A stretch of DNA of 64,000 bases from positions 186,001-250,000 of the forward strand of contig NZ_JABBFZ010000006.1 of NCBI RefSeq assembly GCF_012927125.1, in the 5' to 3' direction. Positions 27,671 through 36,372 of the stretch are shown here, in pieces. How positions within the stretch are numbered: position 1 is the stretch's first letter; each line of letters starts with the position of its first letter. Both the position numbers and the translations under genes were made by a program. Below the pieces are notes generated by a model that was not told the DNA's origin, searched no databases, and worked only from the letters and a program-made list of their open reading frames with translations. The DNA is from Paraburkholderia antibiotica (GTDB taxonomy: Bacteria > Pseudomonadota > Gammaproteobacteria > Burkholderiales > Burkholderiaceae).

Positions 27671-28618
27671 ATGACGCACATCCTTCATTCAACGGCGTTG
27701 CGTTACTTCGTCGAAGTGGCCAATACCGGGTCGATCGCCGAAGCGTCCGCGCGGTTGCATGTCGCGACGTCGGCGATCAGTCGTCAGATTGCCAAGCTCG
27801 AATACGAGGTTCACGCCCAGCTGTTCGACCGGCAGTCGCGCGGCATGACGCTGAGTCGCGCGGGCGAGGCGTTGCTGGGCTACGCACGCAAAAGTCTGCT
27901 CGAAGCGGAACAGATCGTGCACGACATCGACAGCGCGCAGAACTCGCTTGCCAGTGTCGTGAAGCTCGCCTGCTCCGAAGGTTTTGCCACCGACTTCCTG
28001 CCCTCGTTGATCCATCGGTTCAGGCAGATCAATCCGCGCGTGCACTTCGAGCTGGCGGTCACCCGCCCCGACGACGCCACCCAACTGGTGCGTACCGGCG
28101 ACGCGGATCTCGCGCTCACTTTCAGCCTCACTGTTCAGACCGACGTCGACATCATCCATGCGTGCCGGGCTCCCGTGTTCGCGCTGATGCGCAGCGATCA
28201 TCCGCTGGCAACGCGCCGGCAACTGTCGCTTGCGGAAATCGCCGAACATCCGCTCCTGCTGTCGAAACCCGGCACGACGATTCGCACGCTCATCGACGTC
28301 GCGGCGGGCGCGGAGGGCATCGCGCTCACGCCCGTGTTCGTGACCAACAATAGCGAGGCGCTCTACCGCTACGCGCAGCTATCCGGCGCAATCACCTTCT
28401 CCAGCGCGATAACGGTTCGCGGCAAGCCGACCAACGACGCGCTCGTCGCGGTGCCGCTGGCGGGCAAAGTGCACCAACGCCGCATCCAGGTTCAGACGAT
28501 GCTGGGACGTACGCTGCCCGTCGCGGTTCGGGAATTCGCCGATTTTCTGGTGGCGGAACTCAGGCGCGTGCCGGGCATGGCACGCGAGGCGCGGACCTCG
28601 CGTCGGGCACGCGCCTGA
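27671..28618 (+). CDS. LysR-family transcriptional regulator
   Basis: 315 residues with N-terminal helix-turn-helix (about 5-62; A-T-S-A-I-S-R-Q-I-A-K-L-E) and effector domain. It lies alone after the terminator of the SDR-hydratase-binding protein run, in the same direction, and probably regulates that group or itself. The C-terminus ends in an arginine-rich tail. Ribosome binding site is weak. Confidence 0.87.
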   Translation: MTHILHSTALRYFVEVANTGSIAEASARLHVATSAISRQIAKLEYEVHAQLFDRQSRGMTLSRAGEALLGYARKSLLEAEQIVHDIDSAQNSLASVVKLACSEGFATDFLPSLIHRFRQINPRVHFELAVTRPDDATQLVRTGDADLALTFSLTVQTDVDIIHACRAPVFALMRSDHPLATRRQLSLAEIAEHPLLLSKPGTTIRTLIDVAAGAEGIALTPVFVTNNSEALYRYAQLSGAITFSSAITVRGKPTNDALVAVPLAGKVHQRRIQVQTMLGRTLPVAVREFADFLVAELRRVPGMAREARTSRRARA

Positions 28619-28677
28619 CGGGCGCCGTGCGGTGTAACGGCTGATGCCGTCGCCGCTGTAACCGCTCGCATCGACGA

Positions 28678-29160
28678 TCACACGATCTCGATCGCCGCAT
28701 GCGCCAACGCCTTCACTTCCTTGAGTACCAGTGAAGTGTGAACTTCCTGGACGTTCGGCAAGCTGCCGATCTTGAGCCGGATGAAATCGCCAAAGCTATC
28801 GAGCGTTCGAGCAATAACCGTCAGCTGATGATCGTAGCGCCCACTGATGCAATGACAGGCGAGTATTTCCGGACTCGCTCTTACCGCCTCTTCAAACGCG
28901 CGAATATGCGTGGCGTCCTTCTTTTCCAGCGCCACCAGCGCGAACGCCATGACCTGATAACCCAGTCGCTTCGGGTCGATATCCGCGTGATAGCCACGGA
29001 TCACGCCGGCTTCCTCGAGACGCTTGACGCGCCGCCAGCACGGCGACGCGGTCAACGAAACCCGCTCGGCAAGTTCCTGGCTCGATAGCCGCCCGTCGCT
29101 GCGCAACGCGTTGAGAATCAGGCTATCCGCCCGGTCGATTCTGACCTCTGCTTCGTTCAT
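28678..29160 (-). CDS. Lrp/AsnC-family transcriptional regulator (paralogue of the one at 24 kb)
   Basis: 160 residues; winged helix with T-A-S-P-C-W-R-R-V-K-R-L-E and ligand domain with C-I-S-G-R-Y-D-H-Q-L-T-V. Large blocks are the same as in the 23963-24445 protein. It is divergent from a class I aminotransferase (206 bases apart), the usual setting for an Lrp-type local activator that responds to the enzyme's amino acid. Confidence 0.9.
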   Translation of the reverse strand: MNEAEVRIDRADSLILNALRSDGRLSSQELAERVSLTASPCWRRVKRLEEAGVIRGYHADIDPKRLGYQVMAFALVALEKKDATHIRAFEEAVRASPEILACHCISGRYDHQLTVIARTLDSFGDFIRLKIGSLPNVQEVHTSLVLKEVKALAHAAIEIV

Positions 29161-29366
29161 TTCACGTTTCCGTTTATCGCGCTTCGTTCATTGCGCACGC
29201 GTGCGGTTTTTACTTCGCACTTCAGCAAAATACGCCTCGCCGAGAGCGCTATCGTTAAGACCTACTTCAACCCGGAGTCCATCGACGATGCCGCACATCC
29301 ATTCCCACCAGCAAGCGCTGCAGCCGTCCAACGCTCACCTCTCCTGACTTCTCCTGACCCTCCGCC

Positions 29367-30560
29367 ATGTCGACGACCTCACCCTTTTCCCTGCACGCGC
29401 GCAGTGCCGTGCAAGCACTGCGCTCCTCGAAAATCCGCGAAGTCGCGAATGCCGGCATGGGACGCACCGACGTGCTGCCATTCTGGTTCGGCGAACCCGA
29501 CGAACCCACGCCTGCCGACGTGCGTGCCGTCGCCGCGCAGCGGCTCGACGCGGGCGACACCTTCTACGTGCAGACGCTCGGTCTGCCGGCATTGCGCGAA
29601 GCCATCGCCGCGTACCTCGGCAGACTGCATCGGCCGCATGCGCCATTCGACGTCGGCCAGGTCGCCGTCACGAGTTCCGGCACGACGGCGCTGATGCTGG
29701 CGATGCAGGCCATCGTCAGTCCGGGCGATCGCGTCGTCGCGGTCACGCCGCTGTGGCCGAACCTGGTCGAGATGCCCAAAGTGCTCGGCGCCCACGTGGA
29801 GACCGTGTCGCTAAACTTTTGCGCGGACGGCTGGCAACTCGACCTCGCCGCACTACTCGACGCGCTCACGCCCGGCACACGCGCGCTGCTGGTGAATTCG
29901 CCCAACAATCCGAGCGGCTGGGTGATGAGCGCCGAAGCCCAACGCACCGTACTCGACCATTGCCGCAAGCACGGCATCTGGATCGTCACCGACGACGTCT
30001 ACGAGCGCTACTACTACGACGGCACGCAGTGCGCGCCGTCGTTCCTCGATCTGACCGACGCCAGCGACCGCGTGATCAGCTGCAATTCGTTCTCGAAGGC
30101 CTGGCTGATGACCGGCTGGCGCATCGGCTGGATCGTCGTGCCGCAGGCGCTCCTGCAAGAGATCGGTAAGCTCATCGAGTTCAGCACCACCTGCACGCCG
30201 GGCTTCGTGCAGCACGCCGCGCTGCATGCGCTCGAACACGGCGAACCGGTAATCGCGCGCACCGTGGCCCGGCTCAAACAATCGCGCGATCTGCTCGCGC
30301 TGCGTCTGGCCGAAGTCCCGCGCGTGCAGCTTGCCGCGCCGTCGCCCGGTGCGATGTACACGTTCTTTCGCGTCGACGGCGTCACGGACAGTCTCGCGTT
30401 CTGCCGGCAACTGGTCGCCGAGGGTGGGCTCGGACTGGCGCCGGGCGCCGCGTTCGGTCCGGAAGGCGAAGGCTTTCTGCGCTGGTGTTATGCGAGCACG
30501 CCGGAGCGCATTGAGGTGGGCGTCGCGCGGTTGATCCGTTATCTCGACACCCACCGCTGA
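29367..30560 (+). CDS. PLP-dependent class I/II aminotransferase
   Basis: 397 residues, fold type I. The PLP lysine is in S-F-S-K-A-W-L-M-T-G-W-R-I-G-W; N-S-P-N-N-P-S-G and D-D-V-Y-E-R-Y are the other cofactor blocks. Sequence style is that of the aspartate/aromatic aminotransferase family used in amino-acid catabolism. Divergent from the Lrp-type regulator at 28678, which probably controls it. Amino-acid preference cannot be told. Confidence 0.9.
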   Translation: MSTTSPFSLHARSAVQALRSSKIREVANAGMGRTDVLPFWFGEPDEPTPADVRAVAAQRLDAGDTFYVQTLGLPALREAIAAYLGRLHRPHAPFDVGQVAVTSSGTTALMLAMQAIVSPGDRVVAVTPLWPNLVEMPKVLGAHVETVSLNFCADGWQLDLAALLDALTPGTRALLVNSPNNPSGWVMSAEAQRTVLDHCRKHGIWIVTDDVYERYYYDGTQCAPSFLDLTDASDRVISCNSFSKAWLMTGWRIGWIVVPQALLQEIGKLIEFSTTCTPGFVQHAALHALEHGEPVIARTVARLKQSRDLLALRLAEVPRVQLAAPSPGAMYTFFRVDGVTDSLAFCRQLVAEGGLGLAPGAAFGPEGEGFLRWCYASTPERIEVGVARLIRYLDTHR

Positions 30561-30564
30561 GCGC

Positions 30565-30611
30565 AATAACAACGCGGCAACAACGCGTCGGTCCACCGTC
30601 GCGTTGTTATT
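30565..30611. terminator. Shared hairpin terminator between convergent genes
   Basis: AATAACAACGCG pairs perfectly with CGCGTTGTTATT (12 bp, 23-base loop) in the 46-base gap between the aminotransferase and the convergent lactonase gene. The right arm includes the stop codon of the minus-strand gene. Confidence 0.65.
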
Positions 30612-31440
30612 CGATCCGATAGAACGCCTGCGCGGTGGCACCGAAAACGCGGGCATGCGCCGCTTCCGGCACGAGCTGACGAGCGACCCGCAGCCAGTCC
30701 GCGTAGCGGCCATTGCGCTCGAGAATCGGCCAGTCGCTCGCCCACATCAGACGGGTCTCACCGAAGGCGGTCATCAGCACGTCGACATAGGCGGCGAAAG
30801 TGTCGGCGGTCCAGTTCGGCGCCGAGCGCGTCGGCAACGCGGAGAGTTTGCACACGACATTCGAATACCGCGCCAGTTCGGTCATGCCGTCGCGCCACGC
30901 GTTGAAACTGGCATCGCCCGCTTGCCAGTCGCGCACCTCCGGCTTGCCGCAATGATCGATCGCGATCCGCAGCGACGGATGCCGCCCCACCAGTTCGAGC
31001 AGCGCGCGTAAATGGCGTGGCTGAATCAGCGCATCGAAACTCAGGTCGCGCTCGGTGAGCGCAACGAACGTTTCGTGCAACTCCGGACGCAGCATCCAGT
31101 CGTCTTCGGGAATGTCCTGAATCATCGGCCGTACGCCACGAAACCGTGGATGCCGCGACAGGCGGTCGAGCTGTTCCGGCGTATCTCTCGCCGCAAAATC
31201 CACCCATCCGACCACCGCGCCGAGATACGGGTGCCGTTCCGCCAGCGACAACAGGAAGTCCGTCTCCGCCAGCGTCGGCGCCGCCTGTATCACGACCGCA
31301 CGCTCGATACCGTGCGCGTCGAGTAGCGGCTTGAAATCCGCCGGTTCGTAATCGCGATACAGAAAGCCGGTGTCGGGCGTCAGCCAGCCATAGTCATTGC
31401 GGGCGATACGCCACAGATGGTGATGCGCGTCGATCAGCAT
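30607..31440 (-). CDS. Amidohydrolase-family lactonase (L-fuconolactonase-like, COG3618)
   Basis: 277 residues. Starts M-L-I-D-A-H-H-H-L-W with the metal-binding H-x-H, later I-D-H-C-G-K-P near 180 and A-S-D-W-P near 241, the pattern of fuconolactonase/rhamnonolactonase enzymes. These hydrolyse sugar-acid lactones, or in some members other lactones. It is the second gene after an MFS carrier (41-base gap), so it may process the imported compound. Confidence 0.87.
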   Translation of the reverse strand: MLIDAHHHLWRIARNDYGWLTPDTGFLYRDYEPADFKPLLDAHGIERAVVIQAAPTLAETDFLLSLAERHPYLGAVVGWVDFAARDTPEQLDRLSRHPRFRGVRPMIQDIPEDDWMLRPELHETFVALTERDLSFDALIQPRHLRALLELVGRHPSLRIAIDHCGKPEVRDWQAGDASFNAWRDGMTELARYSNVVCKLSALPTRSAPNWTADTFAAYVDVLMTAFGETRLMWASDWPILERNGRYADWLRVARQLVPEAAHARVFGATAQAFYRIE

Positions 31441-31481
31441 CGCTACTCCTCAATACCTTGAGCCGGATTCGGCTAATTCGG

Positions 31482-32777
31482 CTAGTCGAGCGCCGCGTCG
31501 CGCGTCTCGTTCAACAGCGTCATGCCGAGCAAACCCAGCGCGCAGGCCCCGATGATGTAAAACGCCGGCGACAGCGGGTTGCCCGTCACACGCAGCAGCC
31601 AGGTCACGACAAATTGCGTGCTACCGCCGAATACCGTTGCGGCGATCGCGTAGCTGATCGAAAGACCGGTGCTTCGCAGTACTTTCGGAAACGTCTCAGG
31701 GATGATCGTGATGACGGCCGCCGCGTGCGATCCGGTCAGCAACGCGAGCACCGCCGGTACCGCGAACAGCGTGATCAGCGAATGCCAGCTGTTCAGCACC
31801 ACGAACGCCGGATACGCGACCAGCATCAGCAGCGCGCACGGCACGATCATCACCACCTTACGGCCGAACCGGTCCGCCAGCATGCCGCCCGTCAGCGCGG
31901 CGACGACCATGCACGCGCCGACCATCATCGTGACGGCGATCGACATCGTCATCGGAAAGTGCAGGAGCGTCAGCGCGTAGCTGGTCATGTAGTTGTTGAC
32001 GTAAACCGTCACGGTGCTCGGAATGATGATCAGCGTGGCCAGCGTCACGCACTTCCAGTAGCGTCCTTGCATCGATGCCGTCGCCGCGGCGAAACTCGGC
32101 GCCGTGCCGGCCGGCGAGCCGGTCTCGTGCATGTTACGGCGCAGGATCAGACCGACCGGAATCACCGCCAGTCCGAGCACGAACGGAATCCGCCAGCCCC
32201 AGGCCTGCATGTGTTCGGCGGACAACGACGCGGAAGCCAGCACCCCGATCGTGCCCGCGACGAGCACCGCCAGCCCCTGACTGACCACCTGCCAGCTCGC
32301 GTAACGTGCACGCTTGCCGGCGGGCGCGGTTTCGACGAGGAACGACGTCGTCGGCCCAGCCTCGCCGCCCCACGCGAAACCCTGGATGAGCCGCGCCAGC
32401 ACGATCAGTCCCGGCGCCGCCAGACCAATCGATGCATAGGGCGGCGCAAACGCAATGATCGCCATACCGACGGCCATCAGCGCAAGCGTGAGCAGCATCG
32501 CGGGCTTGCGCCCCGCCCGATCCGCGTAGCGCCCGATAACGATTCCGCCCAGCGGGCGCGCCAGAAACCCCACCCCGAACGCAGCGACCGAAAGCAGTAA
32601 CGCGCCCAACGCGCTATCGGCGGGAAAGAACTCTCTGCCGATGATCGCGGCAAAGAACGCGTAGACCGTGAAGTCGTAGAACTCGAGCGCATTGCCGATG
32701 ACGGCCGCGACCACCGCGCCTCGGGATGCTTCGTGTTTGCTGCTTACGACCTCGCCGCGCGCCGTCACTGTTTGCAT
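31482..32777 (-). CDS. MFS transporter, metabolite:H+ symporter (ProP/citrate type)
   Basis: 431 residues, twelve membrane segments. G-N-A-L-E-F-Y-D-F-T-V-Y in helix 1, G-R-Y-A-D-R-A-G-R-K-P after helix 2 and G-F-A-W-G-G-E in helix 4 mark the metabolite:H+ symporter branch, which takes up carboxylates such as citrate, alpha-ketoglutarate or osmolytes. It is upstream of the lactonase gene in one transcript. Its promoter region (32778-33061) carries a 17-bp inverted repeat. Confidence 0.88.
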   Translation of the reverse strand: MQTVTARGEVVSSKHEASRGAVVAAVIGNALEFYDFTVYAFFAAIIGREFFPADSALGALLLSVAAFGVGFLARPLGGIVIGRYADRAGRKPAMLLTLALMAVGMAIIAFAPPYASIGLAAPGLIVLARLIQGFAWGGEAGPTTSFLVETAPAGKRARYASWQVVSQGLAVLVAGTIGVLASASLSAEHMQAWGWRIPFVLGLAVIPVGLILRRNMHETGSPAGTAPSFAAATASMQGRYWKCVTLATLIIIPSTVTVYVNNYMTSYALTLLHFPMTMSIAVTMMVGACMVVAALTGGMLADRFGRKVVMIVPCALLMLVAYPAFVVLNSWHSLITLFAVPAVLALLTGSHAAAVITIIPETFPKVLRSTGLSISYAIAATVFGGSTQFVVTWLLRVTGNPLSPAFYIIGACALGLLGMTLLNETRDAALD

Positions 32778-32902
32778 GAAAATCCCGTTGTCGTTTGACT
32801 CCCCGTTCGCACAATCTGTCTCCGGAAACGGGACGGTGCAGGAGTTCGCCCGATTTTAGGAAGCCAATTCCGTTGTGACAATTGCCGAGTTTGGCCCGAA
32901 GC

Positions 32903-32919
32903 ATTGCCAAATCGGCAAT
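32903..32919. promoter_or_regulatory. Inverted repeat in the promoter of the MFS-lactonase operon
   Basis: ATTGCC-AAATC-GGCAAT is a perfect 6-bp inverted repeat with LysR-type spacing, 126 bases before the MFS start; a related half-site ATTGCC begins at 32881. The LysR gene at 33062-33976 ends just upstream and could bind here. No gene is seen in the 284-base gap. Confidence 0.45.
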
Positions 32920-33061
32920 GGGAATTCATCGCTAACCGCGTGTGTTTGGCGCCGCTGCAAACCGCCGTGGCGATGGGTCATTGCGGGTCGGGTGGTGACG
33001 ATCCGGCGCACCACGGCTCACTTCCTGCGTAACCGCTTTTGCCTGCGTTTGAGCCCGGTGT

Positions 33062-33976
33062 TTAGCGCGCGCCTCGCTGCGCATTCTGCGCGGCCGCCTC
33101 GGCGGTGAAGGTTTCGAGCAGGCGCTGGGCCGGCACCGTCAGCGGTGCGTCGGCGCGGTACACGGCGTGAATGGTGGTCGTCGGCAACGCATCGCCGATC
33201 GGCAACTCGAGCAGATCCATCGCCGGACCATGACGGTCGAAGAAACCCTTCGGCATGATGCCGACCACGTCCATACGCGGCATCAGCGCAAGCAGCGTGG
33301 CAAACGACTCGCATTCGAGCCGAACCTTCGGCGTCAGTTCGACCTGCGCCTCGTTGCACAGATTGCGCGGATCGCCCGGGCCGCCAGCGGGCCCGGTCAG
33401 CACCCAGTCGGCGTTCGCGAGGCCCGCGAGCGTCGTCTCGGCGGCGAGCGGATGACCGCGTCGCGCGGCAATCACGATGCGGCTCTCGAACAGCGGATGC
33501 ACGAGCAGGTCGCGCCTGAATCCTTCGATCGGCAATGGCCCGAGCGCCAGGTCGAGCTCGCCCGCGCGCAACTGTTCGAGCGCGCGCGGATACAGCGTAT
33601 CGCGCACCCGCAACACGACTTGCGGCCAGCGAACGCTGAAGCGCTCCAGCGCGCCGGGCGCAAGCAGAATCGCCGCGACAGGCGACACACCAATCGTCAC
33701 CTGCGCCCGCGCATGCCGCAGATGCCACTCCACTTCCTCGCGCGCGCGGTCGAGCTCGCGCAACGCCGTATTGGCGCGCGCCGCCAGCAACTCGCCGGGC
33801 GGCGTCAGACGCACGCCCTTGGGCGAGCGCAGCACGAGCGCGGTGCCGAATTCCTCTTCCAGCTGCCGCAACGCCTTCGTCAACGCAGGCTGCGTGACGT
33901 TGAGCAGATCGGCCGACGCACGCAGGCTGCCGGTCTGGGCAATCGCCTGCAGCAGATGGAGTTGTTGAAGCCGCAC
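33062..33976 (-). CDS. LysR-family transcriptional regulator (GbpR-like)
   Basis: 304 residues; helix-turn-helix in the first 60 (L-R-A-S-A-D-L-L-N-V-T-Q-P-A-L-T-K-A-L), effector domain with P-V-A-A-I-L-L-A-P near 100. The Q-P-A-L-T-K form is common in the GbpR subgroup, which senses sugars or aromatic acids. It is divergent from the sulfatase operon (about 150-bp shared promoter) and upstream of the MFS-lactonase pair on its own strand, so either may be its target; divergence favours the sulfatase operon. Confidence 0.88.
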   Translation of the reverse strand: MRLQQLHLLQAIAQTGSLRASADLLNVTQPALTKALRQLEEEFGTALVLRSPKGVRLTPPGELLAARANTALRELDRAREEVEWHLRHARAQVTIGVSPVAAILLAPGALERFSVRWPQVVLRVRDTLYPRALEQLRAGELDLALGPLPIEGFRRDLLVHPLFESRIVIAARRGHPLAAETTLAGLANADWVLTGPAGGPGDPRNLCNEAQVELTPKVRLECESFATLLALMPRMDVVGIMPKGFFDRHGPAMDLLELPIGDALPTTTIHAVYRADAPLTVPAQRLLETFTAEAAAQNAQRGAR

Positions 33977-34125
33977 CAGGGGTTCTCCATAGGGGGTGAT
34001 AACCCATGGTAATCGAATTGACTAAATGTGAAGCGTTTTTCGTTTTTTCTCCACATACGATGCACTCACATCAAGGATAGGCCGCAGCCGGTCAGAGGCC
34101 CGCGCCATGTCCCCATCAATCGCCC

Positions 34126-35859
34126 ATGCCTTGGGAGCATCAATTGCGAAAGCCTGTGCGAAACATCCTGTTCATCATGTGCGACCAGTTGCGGGCCGAT
34201 CATCTGTCCTGCTTCGGTCACCCCACCCTCAAGACGCCGAATCTCGACCGCCTCGCCGCGCGCGGCGTGATCTTCGATCGGGCCTACGTGCAATCGCCCG
34301 TTTGCGGCCCTTCGCGGATGAGCTATTACACCGGCCGCTACGTGCATTCGCACGGCGCGAGCTGGAATTTCGTGCCGCTCAAGGCGGGCGAGATGACGAT
34401 CGGCGATCATCTGCGTCCGCTCGGCGTGCGCTCGGTGCTGGTCGGCAAGACCCACATGCGCGCCGACCTCGCAGGGATGTCGCGTCTCGGCATCGATCCC
34501 ACGTCGCAGATCGGCGTGCGCATCGCCGAATGCGGCTTCGACCCGTACGAACGCGACGACGGTATCCACCCGTGGTCCGGTCACGATCCCGACCCGGCCT
34601 ATAGCGACTACCTGCGCGAACAGGGTTTCGACGGTGATAACCCGTGGGAAGACTGGGCCAATTCGACCGTGGACGAAGACGGCACGATCCGCTCGGGCTG
34701 GTTCCTCAAATACTCGAACCGTCCGGCGCGCGTGCCCGACGAGCATTCGGAGACGCCCTACATCACGCGGCGCGCGATGGACTTCATCCGCGAAGCCTGC
34801 GACGAACCCTGGTGCCTGCATCTGTCCTACATCAAGCCGCACTGGCCCTACGTCGTGCCCGAATCCTACGCGAGTCTGTACGGCCCGGAAGATGCGCTGC
34901 CCGTCGTGCGCTCGGAAGAGGAGCAGCGCGATCCGCACCCTGTCTATGACGCGATGATGGCGCATCGCGTGTCGCGCACCTTCTCGAAGGACGAGGTGCG
35001 CGATGCGGTAATGCCAGGCTATATGGGCCTCATTAAACAGATCGACGATCAGTTAGGGTTGCTGTTCGATTTCCTCGAAGAGCGCGGCCTGATGGACACC
35101 ACGATGATCGTCTTCACGAGCGATCACGGCGACTATCTCGGCGATCACTGGATGGGCGAGAAGGACCTCTTCCACGAGCCCGTGATCCGCGCACCGCTCA
35201 TCGTCTACGACCCGGACCCACGCGCCGACGTCACGCGCGGCACGCGCTGCGACGCGCTCGTCGAGGCCGTGGATCTCGCGCCGACCTTTCTCGACGTCTA
35301 TGGCGGCCAACCGGTGCCACACATCATCGACGGCCACTCGCTGCGTCCGCTGCTGTTCGGCGCGAAGCCCGCCGACTGGCGCGAGCACGTGGTCTGCGAA
35401 TACGACTTCGCGTTTCAGGACTCGCGCATCGCGCTCGGCACGAAGCCGCGCAACGCGTGGATGCGCATGATCTTCGACGGCCGCTGGAAATACGTGCTGT
35501 TCGAGGATTACCGGCCGATGCTGTTCGACCTGCAAACCGACCCGAACGAATTCCGCGATCTCGGCGCGTCCGACGCGCCCGAGCATGCGGCGGTGCGCGC
35601 GCGTCTGCACGAAGCGCTGTTTCGCTGGGCGCGTCAGCCGCGCCAACGCGTGACGATCGCCGACGGCACCATCGAATCGATCGAGGTGCAGCCGCGCATT
35701 TCGGAGGGCGGCATCCTGATCGGCTACTGGGACGAAGACGATCTCGCGCAGGCGCGCACGACCTTCAAGCCTCGTTTTGCCTCTTCCAACCCGCTGGTCA
35801 AGTCCACGCTCGATCGGCTGACCCAACCTCAAGGAGTCGAATATGAACATGACGACTGA
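34126..35859 (+). CDS. Sulfatase-family hydrolase (arylsulfatase / phosphonate monoester hydrolase type)
   Basis: 577 residues from ATG 34126; an in-frame TTG at 34144 has GGGAG 6 bases upstream and may be the true start (571 residues). The formylglycine motif is in S-P-V-C-G-P-S-R-M; metal ligands appear in M-C-D-Q-L-R-A-D at the N-terminus and F-T-S-D-H-G-D-Y-L-G-D-H-W near 330. Architecture and length resemble Burkholderia phosphonate monoester hydrolase, which also cleaves sulfate esters. No signal peptide, so cytoplasmic. It leads an operon with a cupin, an MFS carrier and an alpha/beta-hydrolase. Confidence 0.88.
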   Translation: MPWEHQLRKPVRNILFIMCDQLRADHLSCFGHPTLKTPNLDRLAARGVIFDRAYVQSPVCGPSRMSYYTGRYVHSHGASWNFVPLKAGEMTIGDHLRPLGVRSVLVGKTHMRADLAGMSRLGIDPTSQIGVRIAECGFDPYERDDGIHPWSGHDPDPAYSDYLREQGFDGDNPWEDWANSTVDEDGTIRSGWFLKYSNRPARVPDEHSETPYITRRAMDFIREACDEPWCLHLSYIKPHWPYVVPESYASLYGPEDALPVVRSEEEQRDPHPVYDAMMAHRVSRTFSKDEVRDAVMPGYMGLIKQIDDQLGLLFDFLEERGLMDTTMIVFTSDHGDYLGDHWMGEKDLFHEPVIRAPLIVYDPDPRADVTRGTRCDALVEAVDLAPTFLDVYGGQPVPHIIDGHSLRPLLFGAKPADWREHVVCEYDFAFQDSRIALGTKPRNAWMRMIFDGRWKYVLFEDYRPMLFDLQTDPNEFRDLGASDAPEHAAVRARLHEALFRWARQPRQRVTIADGTIESIEVQPRISEGGILIGYWDEDDLAQARTTFKPRFASSNPLVKSTLDRLTQPQGVEYEHDD

Positions 35860-36301
35860 AACGCCCGACATCACGCGCACGCGGACCGGCCTCGACGGCG
35901 TGTCGTGGAATATTCTCGGGCAGGTCTACGTGCCCAAGCAGGTCAGCGACGACAGCATCGCCTGGCATGCGACCTTCCCGGAAGAGACCTTCGTGCCACC
36001 GCACACGCATCCTCATCAGGACGAGTACATCTATGTGCTCGACGGTCAGATCGATCTGCTGCTGGGCAGCAAACGGACCACGGCCTCGACCGGCGACCTC
36101 GTGCGCATGCCGCGCGGCATCGAGCACGCGTTCTTCAACAACACCGGCAAGCCGGTGACCGCGTTGTTCTGGGCCGCGCCCGCCGGCAAGCTGCTCGAGC
36201 TTTATCGACGGATCCACAATATGTCGAGCCCGGCCGAAGTGATGCGCGTCGCACGCGAGTACGACGTGGTGTTCGCGCCGCCGGTTTCGTCGGCGGCTTG
36301 A
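35843..36301 (+). CDS. Cupin-domain protein
   Basis: 152 residues, one cupin barrel. The metal motif H-T-H-P-H-Q-D-E-Y-I-Y-V-L-D-G is present (about residues 54-68), with the second motif around P-R-G-I-E-H-A-F-F-N-N near 93-103. Small cupins bind Fe, Mn or Zn and act as dioxygenases, isomerases or ligand binders. The ATG overlaps the end of the sulfatase by 17 bases, so translation is coupled. A role in converting the product released by the sulfatase is likely but unspecific. Confidence 0.87.
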   Translation: MNMTTETPDITRTRTGLDGVSWNILGQVYVPKQVSDDSIAWHATFPEETFVPPHTHPHQDEYIYVLDGQIDLLLGSKRTTASTGDLVRMPRGIEHAFFNNTGKPVTALFWAAPAGKLLELYRRIHNMSSPAEVMRVAREYDVVFAPPVSSAA

Positions 36302-36372
36302 TCGTGCGAGCGCCCGCGTCGATACTGTGGTGCGCGACGCGGGGATCGGCTCTATAACCGGAGGTCGAGGCG

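Noticed and set aside
33999..34013. ATAACCCATGGTAAT between the LysR and sulfatase genes
   Set aside because: Partly symmetric but imperfect, and very close to the LysR start; not enough to call an operator.
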